From Fredinandcohnia onubensis (GTDB lineage: Bacteria; Bacillota; Bacilli; Bacillales; Bacillaceae_L): a stretch of DNA of 64,000 nucleotides. The position numbers and the translations under genes were made by a program. Shown one piece after another: positions 10,409-19,610 of the stretch (position 1 is its first letter; every line of letters starts with the position of its first letter). Location of the stretch: assembly GCF_002734285.1 (NCBI RefSeq), contig NZ_NSEA01000006.1, forward strand, positions 1-64,000, given 5' to 3'. The notes beneath the pieces were generated by a model. The model saw only the letters and a list, made by a program, of their open reading frames with translations, was not told the origin of the DNA and made no database searches.

Positions 10409-10891
10409 ATGTTTCGTATTGGGCAGGGCTTTGATGTTCACCAATTGGTTGAAGGACGCCCGTTAATTATAGGTGGAATTACAATCCCATATGAAAAAGG
10501 ATTATTAGGCCATTCTGATGCAGATGTATTGTTGCACACAGTATCTGATGCCTGTCTTGGTGCGATTGGTGAAGGAGACATAGGCAGGCATTTTCCGGAT
10601 ACAGACCCGAATTTTAAGGATGCTGATTCTGCAAAACTTCAACAGCATGTATGGGAGCTGGTGAGGAAAAAAGGGTATAGGCTTGGAAATATCGACTGTA
10701 CCATTATTGCTCAAAAGCCTAAAATGGCACCGTATATTGAACAAATCAGAGGACGAATTGCCGAATTGTTAGAAGCAGACCCATCACAGGTGAATGTAAA
10801 AGCCACAACAACTGAAAAATTAGGCTTTGCGGGTCGTGGTGAGGGAATTGCAGCACAAGCTACAGTGCTATTGTTAAAGGAGGATAACTAA
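10409..10891 (+). CDS. ispF: 2-C-methyl-D-erythritol 2,4-cyclodiphosphate synthase
   Basis: IspF cyclises the CDP-linked MEP intermediate, the third step after IspD. The 160-residue protein starts [13 protein letters not shown], where D9 and H11 are zinc ligands, and has HSDADVLLH and the C-terminal [19 protein letters not shown] signature. A strong AAAGGGGGAG precedes the ATG. The enzyme is a trimer in the cytoplasm. Confidence 0.97.
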   Translation: MFRIGQGFDVHQLVEGRPLIIGGITIPYEKGLLGHSDADVLLHTVSDACLGAIGEGDIGRHFPDTDPNFKDADSAKLQQHVWELVRKKGYRLGNIDCTIIAQKPKMAPYIEQIRGRIAELLEADPSQVNVKATTTEKLGFAGRGEGIAAQATVLLLKEDN

Positions 10892-10895
10892 TTCT

Positions 10896-10923
10896 TTGAC
10901 AGTAAACAAAGTGGTGTTAAAAT
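10896..10923 (+). promoter_or_regulatory. Promoter upstream of gltX
   Basis: TTGACA (10896-10901) and TAAAAT (10918-10923) are 16 bp apart, about 37 bp before the gltX start. Confidence 0.65.
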
Positions 10924-10959
10924 ATCAATGATATAAAGGTCGTAACGGAGGGTACATAA

Positions 10960-12417
10960 ATGTCAAATAACGTTCGAGTGCGATATGCACCAAGTCCAAC
11001 AGGACATTTACATATTGGAAATGCAAGAACGGCTTTATTTAATTATCTCTATGCTAGAAACCAAAATGGAAAATTCATTATCCGTATTGAAGATACAGAT
11101 AAGAAGCGAAATATTGAAGGTGGCGAAGAGAGCCAGCTTAAATATTTAAAATGGCTTGGCATTGATTGGGACGAAGGACCAGATGTTGATGGTGAGTATG
11201 GCCCATACCGTCAATCAGAGCGTAATGAGATTTATCAAAAGTATTATACAGAGTTACTAGATAAAGGACTCGCTTATAAATGCTATTGTACGGAAGAAGA
11301 GATTGAAAAAGAGCGTGAAGAGCAAATTGAACGTGGCGAGACTCCTCATTATTCAGGAAAATGTCGTCACTTAACAAAGGACCAACAACAAGCGTTAGAA
11401 AATGAAGGAAGTCAACCAAGTATTCGTATCATCATTCCTGAAGGAAAGGTGTTCACGTTTCATGATATGGTTAAAGGCGAGATTTCTTTTGAATCTGAAG
11501 GCATGGGCGATTATGTAATCGTGAAAAAGGATGGAACACCTACTTATAATTTTGCCGTAGTTATTGATGATCACTTAATGGAGATTTCACATGTGTTACG
11601 TGGAGAAGACCATATTTCAAATACACCGAAGCAAATGGTGGTGTATGAGGCATTTAACTGGGATATCCCAACCTTTGGGCACATGACATTGATTGTAAAT
11701 GAAAGCCGTAAAAAGCTTAGTAAGCGTGATGAGTCGATTATTCAATTTATTGAACAGTATGAAGAACTTGGATATCTTCCTGAAGCTTTGTTTAACTTCA
11801 TAACTCTATTAGGATGGTCACCGGTTGGAGAAGAAGAGCTTCATACAAAAGAGGAGTTTATTGAGATCTTTGATCCGGCACGTCTTTCAAAATCACCTGC
11901 TGTATTCGATACACAAAAGCTTACTTGGATGAACAACCAGTATATGAAAAATATAGAACTAGATCGCCTAGTTGAACTATCATTGCCACACTTAATTAAA
12001 GCTGGTAGATTGAGTGAGTCATTAAGTGACATTGACAAGCAATGGGCACAAGATTTAATTGCACTTCATCAAGAAAAGATGAGCTACGGTGCTGAGATTG
12101 TTGAATTAACAGAGCTTTTCTTTAGAGATGAGTTAACGATTGAAGAGGATGCTAAGGAAGTTCTTGCAGGTGAAACAGTTCCTGAAGTTTTAAAGGCGTT
12201 TTTACAAGAGGTTGAAGGTCTTGAAACATTTGGTGCTGCTGAAATTAAGGCGGCGATTAAAGCTGTTCAAAAAGGAACTGGACAAAAAGGTAAGAATCTT
12301 TTCATGCCAATTCGTGCGGCTGCAACAGGTCAACTTCATGGACCTGATTTACCTCAAGCAATCCATCTATTAGGAAAAGAAAAAATAATTTCACGCCTAA
12401 ATAGTTTAATTAGTTAA
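10960..12417 (+). CDS. gltX: Glutamyl-tRNA synthetase
   Basis: GltX charges tRNA-Glu and, in bacteria that lack GlnRS such as bacilli, also tRNA-Gln with glutamate for later amidation. The class I signature is seen as [11 protein letters not shown] near residues 11-21, and the KMSKS-type loop as KKLSKRDES near residue 250. The length of 485 residues is normal. GGAGGG stands before the ATG. The downstream cysE-cysS pair is separated by a T-box leader. Confidence 0.97.
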   Translation: MSNNVRVRYAPSPTGHLHIGNARTALFNYLYARNQNGKFIIRIEDTDKKRNIEGGEESQLKYLKWLGIDWDEGPDVDGEYGPYRQSERNEIYQKYYTELLDKGLAYKCYCTEEEIEKEREEQIERGETPHYSGKCRHLTKDQQQALENEGSQPSIRIIIPEGKVFTFHDMVKGEISFESEGMGDYVIVKKDGTPTYNFAVVIDDHLMEISHVLRGEDHISNTPKQMVVYEAFNWDIPTFGHMTLIVNESRKKLSKRDESIIQFIEQYEELGYLPEALFNFITLLGWSPVGEEELHTKEEFIEIFDPARLSKSPAVFDTQKLTWMNNQYMKNIELDRLVELSLPHLIKAGRLSESLSDIDKQWAQDLIALHQEKMSYGAEIVELTELFFRDELTIEEDAKEVLAGETVPEVLKAFLQEVEGLETFGAAEIKAAIKAVQKGTGQKGKNLFMPIRAAATGQLHGPDLPQAIHLLGKEKIISRLNSLIS

Positions 12418-12479
12418 CATCTTGTTGAAAATGTAATATAGTATAGTTAATCAATTATATAATTTAAAAGTGTTGATAA

Positions 12480-12750
12480 GGAGAGTAAATAAGTGATTGA
12501 CATTAAAGTATTTGCACGACTCGGGCAAATATGAACAGAGAGAACCATCACCGGCTGAAAGTGGTTTATGGGAAACGCTTATTGAAATGCACCTTTGAGT
12601 CTTTTATCGAACCATATATGTAGTAGATAAAAGCGGAGTCTCACCGTTACGAGATTAAGTTGAGGTAATGAGATACCATTTATTACCTAAACAGAGTGGA
12701 ACCGCGCGATTGAGCGTCTCTGTGTTTTTACACAGAGGCGCTTTTTATTT
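12480..12750 (+). ncRNA. T-box riboswitch, cysteine type, upstream of cysE-cysS
   Basis: The leader contains the T-box core AGAGTGGAACCGCG (12693-12706), followed at once by a terminator hairpin. In the 3' side of stem I, GAAATGCACC places TGC (12588-12590) where the specifier codon is expected, so uncharged tRNA-Cys is the likely ligand. This agrees with the downstream genes for cysteine synthesis and tRNA-Cys charging and with the known T-box at the same place in B. subtilis. When tRNA-Cys is uncharged the antiterminator forms and cysE-cysS are read through. Confidence 0.93.
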
Positions 12751-12752
12751 TT
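12713..12752 (+). terminator. Regulated terminator of the cysE T-box
   Basis: AGCGTCTCTGTG pairs with CACAGAGGCGCT across a short T loop and is followed by TTTTTATTTTT. The left arm lies just downstream of the T-box core, so terminator and antiterminator are mutually exclusive. Confidence 0.92.
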
Positions 12753-12766
12753 GAAAAAAATGTCTA

Positions 12767-12897
12767 ATGTCTAGCTTCAGCGCCTAGCCCCTCGAGGTCA
12801 CAATCCAATCGCTTTGAAGGCAAAGAGTGCCTTCTGTCAGCGCTTGTCTTGTGCTTGTCGGGGCTGAGCAAGGCGCTTACGCTTTTCTTATAAGGAG
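12767..12897 (+). repeat. Dispersed intergenic repeat, family 1, copy 2 (before cysE)
   Basis: The element begins ATGTCTAGCTTCAGCGCC, carries CCCCTCGAGGTCACAA and TTGTGCTTGTCGGGGC as facing arms and ends CGCTTTTCTTATAAGGAGGG. It corresponds along its length to the copy at 6761-6895. The outer arms (AGCGCC and GGCGCT, AGCCCC and GGGGCT) can pair. Its end supplies the ribosome binding site of cysE. Confidence 0.88.
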
Positions 12898-12905
12898 GGT
12901 TGATT

Positions 12906-13574
12906 GTGTTTAAGCGAATGAAAGAGGATATCGAAGTTGTGTTTGAACAGGACCCGGCTGCAAGAACTCATTTTGAGGTGATGCTGACATACTCCGGATT
13001 GCATGCAATTTGGTCACACCGAGTGGCACATTTTCTTTTTAAACGAAAATTGTTTTTCTTAGCTAGAACTGTTTCGCAAATAAGTCGTTTCTTCACAGGA
13101 ATTGAAATTCACCCTGGTGCTAAAATTGGCCGTCGCTTTTTCATTGACCATGGGATGGGCGTAGTGATTGGCGAGACCTGTGAAATTGGGGACAATGTGA
13201 CAGTATTTCAGGGCGTAACCCTAGGTGGAACAGGGAAAGAAAAAGGGAAGCGACACCCAACGATTAAGGACAATGCACTGATTGCAACAGGAGCCAAAGT
13301 ATTAGGATCGATTACAATTGGAGAGAATTCAAAAGTAGGAGCGGGTTCGGTTGTTCTGCAAGATGTTCCTCCGAATTCAACCGTCGTCGGGATCCCCGGT
13401 AGGGTTGTAATCCAGGATGGTATCAAAGTTAGAAATAGCAAGGATTTAAATCACCGTGATTTACCAGATCCGGTTTTAGATAAAATCAGAGAACTAGAAA
13501 ACGAAATTGAAAACCTAAAAAAGGTAATCCAACACAAGGAAGGAGCAAAGGATAATGTCCATTCACCTTTATAA
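12906..13574 (+). CDS. cysE: Serine O-acetyltransferase
   Basis: CysE acetylates serine with acetyl-CoA, the first step of cysteine synthesis. The protein has the N-terminal helical domain and the left-handed hexapeptide repeat domain, with [19 protein letters not shown] (about 65-83) and later GAGSVV and GIPGR. GTG 12906 is chosen because AAGGAGGG ends 6 bases before it and the family begins at this point; an in-frame TTG at 12900 overlaps that site. The C-terminal coding region overlaps cysS by 20 bp, so the two are coupled. Confidence 0.95.
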   Translation: MFKRMKEDIEVVFEQDPAARTHFEVMLTYSGLHAIWSHRVAHFLFKRKLFFLARTVSQISRFFTGIEIHPGAKIGRRFFIDHGMGVVIGETCEIGDNVTVFQGVTLGGTGKEKGKRHPTIKDNALIATGAKVLGSITIGENSKVGAGSVVLQDVPPNSTVVGIPGRVVIQDGIKVRNSKDLNHRDLPDPVLDKIRELENEIENLKKVIQHKEGAKDNVHSPL

Positions 13575-14952
13575 TACGCTAACTCGGAAGAAGGAAGAGT
13601 TTAAACCAATTGAAGCAAACAAAGTAAAAATGTATGTATGTGGTCCAACTGTTTATAACTATATCCATATTGGGAATGCACGGCCTGCCATTGTATTTGA
13701 CACAGTTCGTCGTTATTTTGAATTTAGAGGCTATGATGTTCATTATGTATCCAATTTCACAGATGTTGATGATAAATTAATTAAAGCAGCAAATGAGTTA
13801 GGTGAAGAGGTGCCAACTATTGCAGAGCGATTTATCGATGCTTACTTTGAGGACGTGTCTGCATTAGGTTGTAAAAAGGCGGATGTTCATCCGAGAGTTA
13901 CAGAGAATATGGATATTATTATTGATTTTATCCAAGCTCTTATCGAGAAAGGCTTTGCCTATGAATCTGAAGGTGATGTTTACTATCGTACGAGAGAATT
14001 CAAGGAGTATGGAAAGCTCTCGCACCAGTCCATTGACGAACTACGTGTGGGTGCGAGAATTGAAGTGGGAGATAAGAAGCAGGATGCCCTTGACTTTGTC
14101 TTATGGAAAAGTGCCAAGCCGGGAGAGATTTATTGGGAAAGCCCATGGGGCAATGGTCGCCCAGGTTGGCACATCGAGTGCTCGGCAATGGCCAAAAGAT
14201 ATTTAGGTGAAACAATTGATATTCACGCAGGTGGCCAGGACTTAGCGTTTCCACACCATGAAAATGAAATTGCACAATCTGAAGCAGTGAGTGGAAAAAC
14301 TTTTGCAAATTATTGGATGCACAATGGCTATATTAATATCGATAATGAAAAAATGTCAAAATCTCTTGGAAACTTTGTATTAGTTCACGATATTATCAAG
14401 GACGTTGACCCACAGGTATTACGCTTTTTTATGCTGTCTGTCCATTATCGACACCCAATTAACTATAGTGTTGAATTACTAGAAAGCACAAAAAATGCCT
14501 TAGAACGATTACGTACTTCATACGCAAACTTAAAGCATCGTCTGCAAAGCAGTACGAATCTAACGAATGATGATGAAACATGGCTAGAAAAAATCACAGC
14601 TTTTCGCAATGGTTTCATTGAGGCAATGGATGATGATTTTAATACAGCAAACGCAATATCTGTTTTGTTTGAGTTATCGAAACAGGCCAATTATTACTTG
14701 CAGGAAAAAAACACGGCAGAAAAGGTTCTCGAAGCCTTTATCCAAGAATTCGAGGTATTATTTAATACACTAGGTCTTAAATTAGAAGATGAACAATTAC
14801 TTGATGAGGAAATCGAAGAACTAATTGCAAAGCGAAACCAAGCACGAAAAGATCGCGACTTTGCTTTATCTGACCAAATTCGTGACCAATTAAAAGCTAT
14901 GAATATTATTCTAGAAGACACTCCTCAAGGTACAAGATGGAAAAGAGGATAA
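13555..14952 (+). CDS. cysS: Cysteinyl-tRNA synthetase
   Basis: CysS charges tRNA-Cys. The class I signature is [11 protein letters not shown] near residues 32-42, zinc-binding residues include C28 in CGPTVYNY and those around HIECS and HHENE, and the KMSKSLGNF loop lies near residue 266. The length of 465 residues is standard. It overlaps the end of cysE and shares its T-box control. Confidence 0.97.
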   Translation: MSIHLYNTLTRKKEEFKPIEANKVKMYVCGPTVYNYIHIGNARPAIVFDTVRRYFEFRGYDVHYVSNFTDVDDKLIKAANELGEEVPTIAERFIDAYFEDVSALGCKKADVHPRVTENMDIIIDFIQALIEKGFAYESEGDVYYRTREFKEYGKLSHQSIDELRVGARIEVGDKKQDALDFVLWKSAKPGEIYWESPWGNGRPGWHIECSAMAKRYLGETIDIHAGGQDLAFPHHENEIAQSEAVSGKTFANYWMHNGYINIDNEKMSKSLGNFVLVHDIIKDVDPQVLRFFMLSVHYRHPINYSVELLESTKNALERLRTSYANLKHRLQSSTNLTNDDETWLEKITAFRNGFIEAMDDDFNTANAISVLFELSKQANYYLQEKNTAEKVLEAFIQEFEVLFNTLGLKLEDEQLLDEEIEELIAKRNQARKDRDFALSDQIRDQLKAMNIILEDTPQGTRWKRG

Positions 14953-14955
14953 TGA

Positions 14956-15363
14956 ATGAAGTTTTTATCAGACAATCAAATTGATAGTCATCAATTAAAC
15001 AGTCTTGCCCTAGCATATATGGGGGATGCCGTATACGAAATGTACGTACGGCATTACCTCTTGCAAAAGGGGAGTGTCAGACCCAATCAACTCCATAATC
15101 AGGCAAAGCATTATGTATCGGCTAAAGCGCAGTCGGCCGTTATCCATGAGATGCTAGATGAAGAGTTTTTTTCAGAGGAAGAAAAAGCAGTAATCAGAAG
15201 GGGTCGCAACGCAAAGAGTGGAACAGTTCCTAAAAATACAGATGTCCAGACATACCGATACAGTACCGCATTTGAAGCGTTGCTCGGCTTTCACTTTTTA
15301 CAAAACGATACAGACAGAATCCATTCGATTATTGAAGAGGCTTTTCGAATTATCGAATCTTAA
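14956..15363 (+). CDS. mrnC: Mini-ribonuclease III (23S rRNA maturation)
   Basis: Mini-III is an RNase III catalytic domain without the double-strand RNA-binding domain and trims the ends of 23S rRNA. The 135-residue protein has the catalytic block [16 protein letters not shown] (about 17-32) and later RRGRNAKSG and AFEALLGF, the latter holding the second acidic site. It starts 3 bp after cysS and ends 17 bp before rlmB, as in B. subtilis (yazC). Confidence 0.95.
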   Translation: MKFLSDNQIDSHQLNSLALAYMGDAVYEMYVRHYLLQKGSVRPNQLHNQAKHYVSAKAQSAVIHEMLDEEFFSEEEKAVIRRGRNAKSGTVPKNTDVQTYRYSTAFEALLGFHFLQNDTDRIHSIIEEAFRIIES

Positions 15364-15380
15364 GAAAGGAGGAAAAAGAA

Positions 15381-16124
15381 ATGGCTAGTGATTATATTAT
15401 TGGAAAAAATCCTGTGATTGAAGCATTGAAATCTGAGCGTGATATCAATAAAATTTGGATTGCAGAGGGGTCCAACAGAGGGCAAATGAACCAGATTACT
15501 TCTCTTGCTAAAGAGGGGAACGTATTGGTTCAATTTGTTCCGAAAAAAAAGATCGACCAGATGGTTGACGGCAACCACCAAGGAGTTGTTGCACAGGTAG
15601 CGGCGTATGAATATGCGGAAGTTGATGATATTTTAGCAGCTGCCGAAAAACGAAACGAAGCTCCTTTTATCATCTTGTTAGATGAACTAGAGGACCCTCA
15701 TAACCTTGGTTCAATCCTTCGTACAGCTGATGCAGTTGGGGCGCATGGGGTAGTTATTCCCAAAAGAAGAGCAGTAGGATTAACAGCAACCGTTGCAAAA
15801 GCTTCAACAGGGGCGATTGAATATATACCAGTTGCACGAGTAACAAACCTAGCGAGAACGATTGATGAATTAAAGGACCGTGGGGTATGGATTGTTGGTA
15901 CAGATGCGAAGGGAAAAGAGGATTATCGAAATGTCGATGGTAAAATGCCGATTGGCTTAGTTATTGGCAGTGAGGGTAGAGGCATGGGACGACTTGTGAA
16001 AGAAAAATGTGATTTTCTTTTACATTTACCGATGCAGGGAAAAGTAACCTCATTAAATGCTTCTGTTGCTGCTAGTCTACTTATGTATGAGGTTTATCGT
16101 AAGCGGAATCCGTTAGGAGAGTAA
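15381..16124 (+). CDS. rlmB: 23S rRNA (guanosine-2'-O-)-methyltransferase RlmB
   Basis: This SpoU-type (SPOUT) enzyme methylates ribose in 23S rRNA. The three family motifs are present: DPHNLGSILRTADAVGAHG (about 102-120), the SAM-knot segment IGSEGRGM and LNASVAASLLMYE near the C terminus. An N-terminal RNA-binding domain precedes them. The length of 247 residues fits YacO of B. subtilis. AAGGAGG precedes the ATG. Confidence 0.95.
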   Translation: MASDYIIGKNPVIEALKSERDINKIWIAEGSNRGQMNQITSLAKEGNVLVQFVPKKKIDQMVDGNHQGVVAQVAAYEYAEVDDILAAAEKRNEAPFIILLDELEDPHNLGSILRTADAVGAHGVVIPKRRAVGLTATVAKASTGAIEYIPVARVTNLARTIDELKDRGVWIVGTDAKGKEDYRNVDGKMPIGLVIGSEGRGMGRLVKEKCDFLLHLPMQGKVTSLNASVAASLLMYEVYRKRNPLGE

Positions 16125-16129
16125 ATCAA

Positions 16130-16639
16130 ATGGATATCCTGTTGGTAGATGGCTACAACATTATAGGTGCATGGCCAGAACTACGTCATCTTAAAACAAA
16201 GGACTTTTCGGCAGCGCGTGATTTGTTAATCGAGAAGATGGCTGAATATCAGGCGTACACAGGATATAAGGTGATCGTTGTATTTGATGCACACCTCGTA
16301 CCAGGAATTGAATCAAAGATGAAAAGTCGAAAAATCGAAGTTATTTTTACGCGTGAAAATGAGACGGCGGATGAACGGATAGAAAAGCTAGCACAACAAT
16401 TAAATAATATTAAAACACAAATCCATGTAGCAACTTCTGATTTTACCGAGCAATGGCAGATATTTGGACAAGGGGCCCTAAGGAAATCGGCTAGAGAATT
16501 ACTAACTGAGATGGAAGTAGTAGAGTCAGGTATTCAAAAGGACGTCAAGAAAACGTATCAAGAAAAAAGTGTTTCAAAAATCCCACTTTCTGACGAAATT
16601 GCAGAAATATTTGAAAAATGGCGTCGAGGACAGCAATGA
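16130..16639 (+). CDS. rae1: Rae1-type ribosome-associated endoribonuclease (YacP, NYN domain)
   Basis: The 169-residue protein is a YacP/NYN-domain nuclease. It starts with the acidic motif DILLVDGYNIIGAW, and further acidic residues lie at VVFDAH and ATSDF, forming the PIN-like active site. The B. subtilis orthologue Rae1 cuts mRNA within the ribosomal A site. It starts 5 bp after rlmB. Confidence 0.93.
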   Translation: MDILLVDGYNIIGAWPELRHLKTKDFSAARDLLIEKMAEYQAYTGYKVIVVFDAHLVPGIESKMKSRKIEVIFTRENETADERIEKLAQQLNNIKTQIHVATSDFTEQWQIFGQGALRKSARELLTEMEVVESGIQKDVKKTYQEKSVSKIPLSDEIAEIFEKWRRGQQ

Positions 16640-16643
16640 GCGG

Positions 16644-16673
16644 TTGACGCTTGGAAAAGCACTCCTGTATAAT
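16644..16673 (+). promoter_or_regulatory. Sigma-A promoter of sigH
   Basis: TTGACG (16644-16649) and a perfect TATAAT (16668-16673) are 18 bp apart. About 95 bp of leader follow before sigH. In B. subtilis this promoter is repressed by AbrB. Confidence 0.82.
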
Positions 16674-16770
16674 ATTTCTAGATAAAGAATTTTACGAACA
16701 TTACGTATTAACTTTATTCATTAGCGTTTTTGGTAGGAAACAACTTCTAAGGTAGGTCGGAGGGATCGGT

Positions 16771-17424
16771 GTGAGTTCAAGCTTCGATGATTATGGCAAC
16801 AGATTATATTATGACCGACTAGAGGATGAGGAAGTCGTGGAATTGGTCCATGCTGGCGAAAGTGAAGCATTGGATTATTTAATTAATAAATATAGAAATT
16901 TTGTGCGTGCAAAAGCCAGATCATACTTTTTAATTGGAGCAGATCGTGAAGATATTGTTCAAGAAGGTATGATCGGGCTATACAAGGCAATTCGTGATTT
17001 TAAGGAGGACAAACTTTCTTCTTTTAAAGCGTTTGCAGAACTTTGTATTACACGTCAGATTATTACTGCGATTAAAACTGCGACAAGACAGAAGCACATA
17101 CCTCTTAATTCTTATGTTTCGTTGGACAAGCCGATATATGATGAAGAATCTGACCGTACATTAATGGATGTTATTTCAGGTGCGAAGATTTTAGATCCTG
17201 AAGAATTAATCATCAACAGGGAAAAGTTTGATGACATTGAATTAAAAATGGCAGAGCTCCTAAGTGATTTAGAGCGAAAGGTGTTATCCTTATATTTAGA
17301 CGGAAGATCCTATCAGGAAATTTCAGAGGATCTAAATCGTCATGTAAAATCAATTGATAATGCGCTCCAACGTGTAAAACGTAAATTAGAACGGTACTTA
17401 GAAATTCAAGAGATTAAGTTATAA
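16771..17424 (+). CDS. sigH: RNA polymerase sigma-H factor
   Basis: Sigma-H (Spo0H) directs transcription of early sporulation and transition-state genes. The 217-residue protein has region 2 (REDIVQEGMIGLYKAIRDF, about 67-85) and region 4.2 with the helix-turn-helix SYQEISEDLNRHVKSIDNA near residues 187-205. The GTG start follows GGAGGG. Presence of this gene supports a sporulating organism. Confidence 0.97.
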   Translation: MSSSFDDYGNRLYYDRLEDEEVVELVHAGESEALDYLINKYRNFVRAKARSYFLIGADREDIVQEGMIGLYKAIRDFKEDKLSSFKAFAELCITRQIITAIKTATRQKHIPLNSYVSLDKPIYDEESDRTLMDVISGAKILDPEELIINREKFDDIELKMAELLSDLERKVLSLYLDGRSYQEISEDLNRHVKSIDNALQRVKRKLERYLEIQEIKL

Positions 17425-17809
17425 ACGTAACCGTTTTTAACCATTATTTACAGTCAGGTCCTAGTATTGACATATAAATCAAGCCTGTGTTACATTTTTA
17501 AGGAAATTGAGACATTTTTTTATAAAATAGGATGCAAGCTGCATTTTAACTTTATTCAGAAGGCCCTATCTTTTTAAGTTAAGGGACGATATAGTAATGA
17601 TAATCAATGCAGTGGGATACACGTACCATGGCTGAATAAAGTTAAGCCTCCGGCGGATGCCACGATTTTTCAAAGGTAACTTTTCGAGGGTAAGATCAAA
17701 GACTAAGAGCGCAACATCCTGTTGCAACGTCTTTGTGACCCACATCGTGTGGGCCTAAAAAAATCGGGCGCAAATACGCCAAGGCGTATTTGATAGTGTA
17801 GGTGATAAA
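17425..17809. repeat. sigH-rpmG spacer carrying dispersed repeat family 2, copy 1
   Basis: The 385-bp gap holds no gene. A perfect 14-bp inverted pair, TTAACTTTATTCAG (17546-17559) and CTGAATAAAGTTAA (17632-17645), brackets about 70 bp. From 17632 a repeat runs through GCCTCCGGCGGATGCCACG and GAGGGTAAGATCAAAGA to a hairpin CAAATACGCC-AA-GGCGTATTTG (17771-17792). The block from GAATAAA through GTAAGATCAA recurs at 50463-50527. A promoter for rpmG-secE is expected but was not pinned down. Confidence 0.75.
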
Positions 17810-17956
17810 ATGCGTAAAAAGGTAATTTTAGCCTGTGTGGAATGTGGTAGTAGAAATTATACGACCATGAAGAATAGCACTTCAGCTGAACGGCTTGAAA
17901 TGAAGAAATTTTGTAAGACTTGCAATTCTCACACGAATCATCGTGAAACGAAATAG
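17810..17956 (+). CDS. rpmGB: 50S ribosomal protein L33 (zinc-ribbon form)
   Basis: This 48-residue frame encodes [17 protein letters not shown] and later [16 protein letters not shown], the L33 pattern. Two CxxC pairs (C9/C12 and C35/C38) make it the zinc-binding C+ type; bacilli usually also carry a C- type elsewhere. AGGTGA precedes the ATG. It lies between sigH and secE as in B. subtilis. Confidence 0.96.
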   Translation: MRKKVILACVECGSRNYTTMKNSTSAERLEMKKFCKTCNSHTNHRETK

Positions 17957-17992
17957 ATTAGGATTGTTTTGATAAAGTTGGAGGTTACATGG

Positions 17993-18175
17993 ATGAAAAA
18001 CATAACCAAGTTTTTTCGTGAAGTAGTTCGAGAAATGAAGAAAACAAGCTGGCCGAAAAGAAAAGAACTCACACGTTATACAATTGTTACATTAACAACG
18101 GTAATTTTTGTATCCGTATTTTTTGCAGTGATTGATCTTGGAATTTCTGAATTAATTCGTTTAGTACTTGAATAA
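17993..18175 (+). CDS. secE: Preprotein translocase subunit SecE
   Basis: SecE is the small essential clamp of the SecYEG channel. The 60-residue protein has the amphipathic EVVREMKKTSWPKRKEL stretch and one membrane span (about 32-55), which is the short Gram-positive form. ATG 17993 is chosen because GGAGG (17980-17984) stands 8 bases before it; an in-frame TTG eight codons upstream overlaps that site. Its partner gene secY is at 44361. Confidence 0.96.
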   Translation: MKNITKFFREVVREMKKTSWPKRKELTRYTIVTLTTVIFVSVFFAVIDLGISELIRLVLE

Positions 18176-18198
18176 ACCCTGTTCACTCATGGTATAAT
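18168..18198 (+). promoter_or_regulatory. Putative promoter upstream of nusG
   Basis: TTGAAT (18168-18173) and a perfect TATAAT (18193-18198) are 19 bp apart, somewhat long. The -35 box overlaps the secE stop. Transcription would start near 18205. Confidence 0.55.
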
Positions 18199-18228
18199 GA
18201 TGAATAGAGAACAAAGAGTGTTTACGAG

Positions 18229-18251
18229 AAAGCCCGGTTACGGGTTTTTTT
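18229..18251 (+). terminator. Short intrinsic terminator in the nusG leader
   Basis: AAAGCCCG pairs with CGGGTTTT around a GTTA loop, and the T run continues for seven bases. It lies only about 25 bp after the predicted start of transcription and before nusG, so it either ends secE transcripts or attenuates nusG. Confidence 0.75.
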
Positions 18252-18325
18252 AATTGCAAAAAAATTGAATGCCAAGACGGTGTTTAAACCCAGTAAAGGG
18301 AGGGAAGGACAAGCAGTCCTAACTT

Positions 18326-18859
18326 ATGGAAAAGAATTGGTATGTTGTTCATACGTATTCAGGGTATGAAAATAAAGTAAAAGCAAATCTAGAGAAACGT
18401 GTCGAATCAATGGGCATGCAAGATAAAATCTTCCGCGTTATTGTTCCGGAAGATGAAGAAACTGACATCAAGAACGGAAAAAAGAAAATCGTAAAGAAGA
18501 AGGTATTCCCTGGTTATGTTTTAGTTGAATTAATCATGACAGATGATTCTTGGTATGTAGTACGTAACACTCCTGGAGTTACAGGTTTCGTTGGTTCAGC
18601 GGGTTCAGGCTCAAAACCAACACCACTTTTACCTGAAGAAGTAACATTCATCCTTAAGAGAATGGGAATGGATGAAAGACCTATTGACGTTGATTTTGAA
18701 TTAAAAGAAACAGTTCGTGTAAAAGAGGGCCCATTCACAAACTTCACAGGTGCAATCGAAGATCTAGATGTGGATAAGCAAAAGGTAAAAGTTCTTGTCA
18801 ATATGTTCGGTCGTGAAACACCAGTTGAATTGGACTTTACACAAATTGAAAAAATCTAA
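18326..18859 (+). CDS. nusG: Transcription termination/antitermination protein NusG
   Basis: NusG binds RNA polymerase, affects pausing and couples transcription to ribosomes. The 177-residue protein has the NGN domain (KNWYVVHTYSGYENKVK at the start, VFPGYVLVE near residue 59) and a C-terminal KOW domain (VRVKEGPFTNFTGAIEDLD, about 130-148). The start is preceded by a rather distant GGGAGGGAAGG. It sits between secE and rplK as usual. Confidence 0.97.
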   Translation: MEKNWYVVHTYSGYENKVKANLEKRVESMGMQDKIFRVIVPEDEETDIKNGKKKIVKKKVFPGYVLVELIMTDDSWYVVRNTPGVTGFVGSAGSGSKPTPLLPEEVTFILKRMGMDERPIDVDFELKETVRVKEGPFTNFTGAIEDLDVDKQKVKVLVNMFGRETPVELDFTQIEKI

Positions 18860-18870
18860 TGAAGAAAAAC

Positions 18871-18941
18871 TTGATATTATAAATCAAAAGTGGTAATATT
18901 GCATAGGTCAGTATGTCTCAAAATATTGAGACTAACTATGC
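18871..18941 (+). promoter_or_regulatory. Promoter and structured leader of rplK-rplA
   Basis: TTGATA (18871-18876) and TAATAT (18894-18899) are 17 bp apart. Directly after come nested arms GCATAG (18901-18906) with CTATGC (18936-18941) and GTCTCAA (18914-18920) with TTGAGAC (18926-18932). The outer stem overlaps the expected start of transcription. A regulatory role for the hairpin is inferred only from position. Confidence 0.65.
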
Positions 18942-19027
18942 TAACGTTCTTTATTGATTATAAAGAATAGATGAGTGGGAGGGTAAAACCCTATTACCAC
19001 ATCACGGACTTTAAGGAGGTGTGTCTC

Positions 19028-19453
19028 GTGGCTAAAAAAGTAATTAAAGAGGTTAAATTACAAATTCCAGCGGGTAAAGCAAACCCAGCGCCACCAGTTG
19101 GGCCAGCATTAGGTCAAGCAGGTGTTAACATTATGGGATTCTGTAAAGAGTTCAATGCTCGTACAGCAGAACAAGCTGGTTTAATTATTCCTGTTGTAAT
19201 CACAGTTTATGAAGATCGTTCATTTACATTTATTACAAAAACTCCTCCTGCTGCAGTTCTTTTAAAGAAAGCGGCTGGAATTGAGTCTGGTTCTGGTGAA
19301 CCAAACCGTAATAAAGTTGCAACAGTTAAGCGTGATAAAGTACGCGAGATTGCAGAAACAAAAATGCCTGATTTAAATGCAGCAAATGTTGAATCTGCAA
19401 TGCGTATGGTTGAAGGTACTGCTCGTAGCATGGGAATTGTCATCGAAGACTAA
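19028..19453 (+). CDS. rplK: 50S ribosomal protein L11
   Basis: L11 forms the GTPase-associated centre of the 50S subunit with 23S rRNA and the L10-L12 stalk, and is needed for the stringent response. The 141-residue protein has the proline-rich hinge start [20 protein letters not shown] and the C-terminal rRNA-binding domain ending [15 protein letters not shown] 19028 is chosen because AAGGAGGTG lies just before it; the open frame upstream is not coding. Confidence 0.97.
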   Translation: MAKKVIKEVKLQIPAGKANPAPPVGPALGQAGVNIMGFCKEFNARTAEQAGLIIPVVITVYEDRSFTFITKTPPAAVLLKKAAGIESGSGEPNRNKVATVKRDKVREIAETKMPDLNAANVESAMRMVEGTARSMGIVIED

Positions 19454-19479
19454 TTTCAATTTGTTACAATTTGTTCGGG

Positions 19480-19518
19480 GGTTGCGGATGGAACATCACT
19501 TTTCTTTCGTTCGCAACC
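19480..19518 (+). promoter_or_regulatory. Hairpin in the rplK-rplA spacer
   Basis: GGTTGCG (19480-19486) and CGCAACC (19512-19518) pair perfectly around about 25 bases. The spacer of 157 bp is longer than typical for this pair. The following TGTCTAGCGTCAGTGC to GGCGTGGGAGG stretch loosely recalls repeat family 1 and may be a decayed copy. No T run follows the hairpin. Confidence 0.4.
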
Positions 19519-19610
19519 TTTGTTCTGTCTAGCGTCAGTGCATAACATGTACTGTCTCGCTTGGCGTGGGAGGTTATTCCGTTAAAACCACAATTGAGGA
19601 GGAAATTAAA

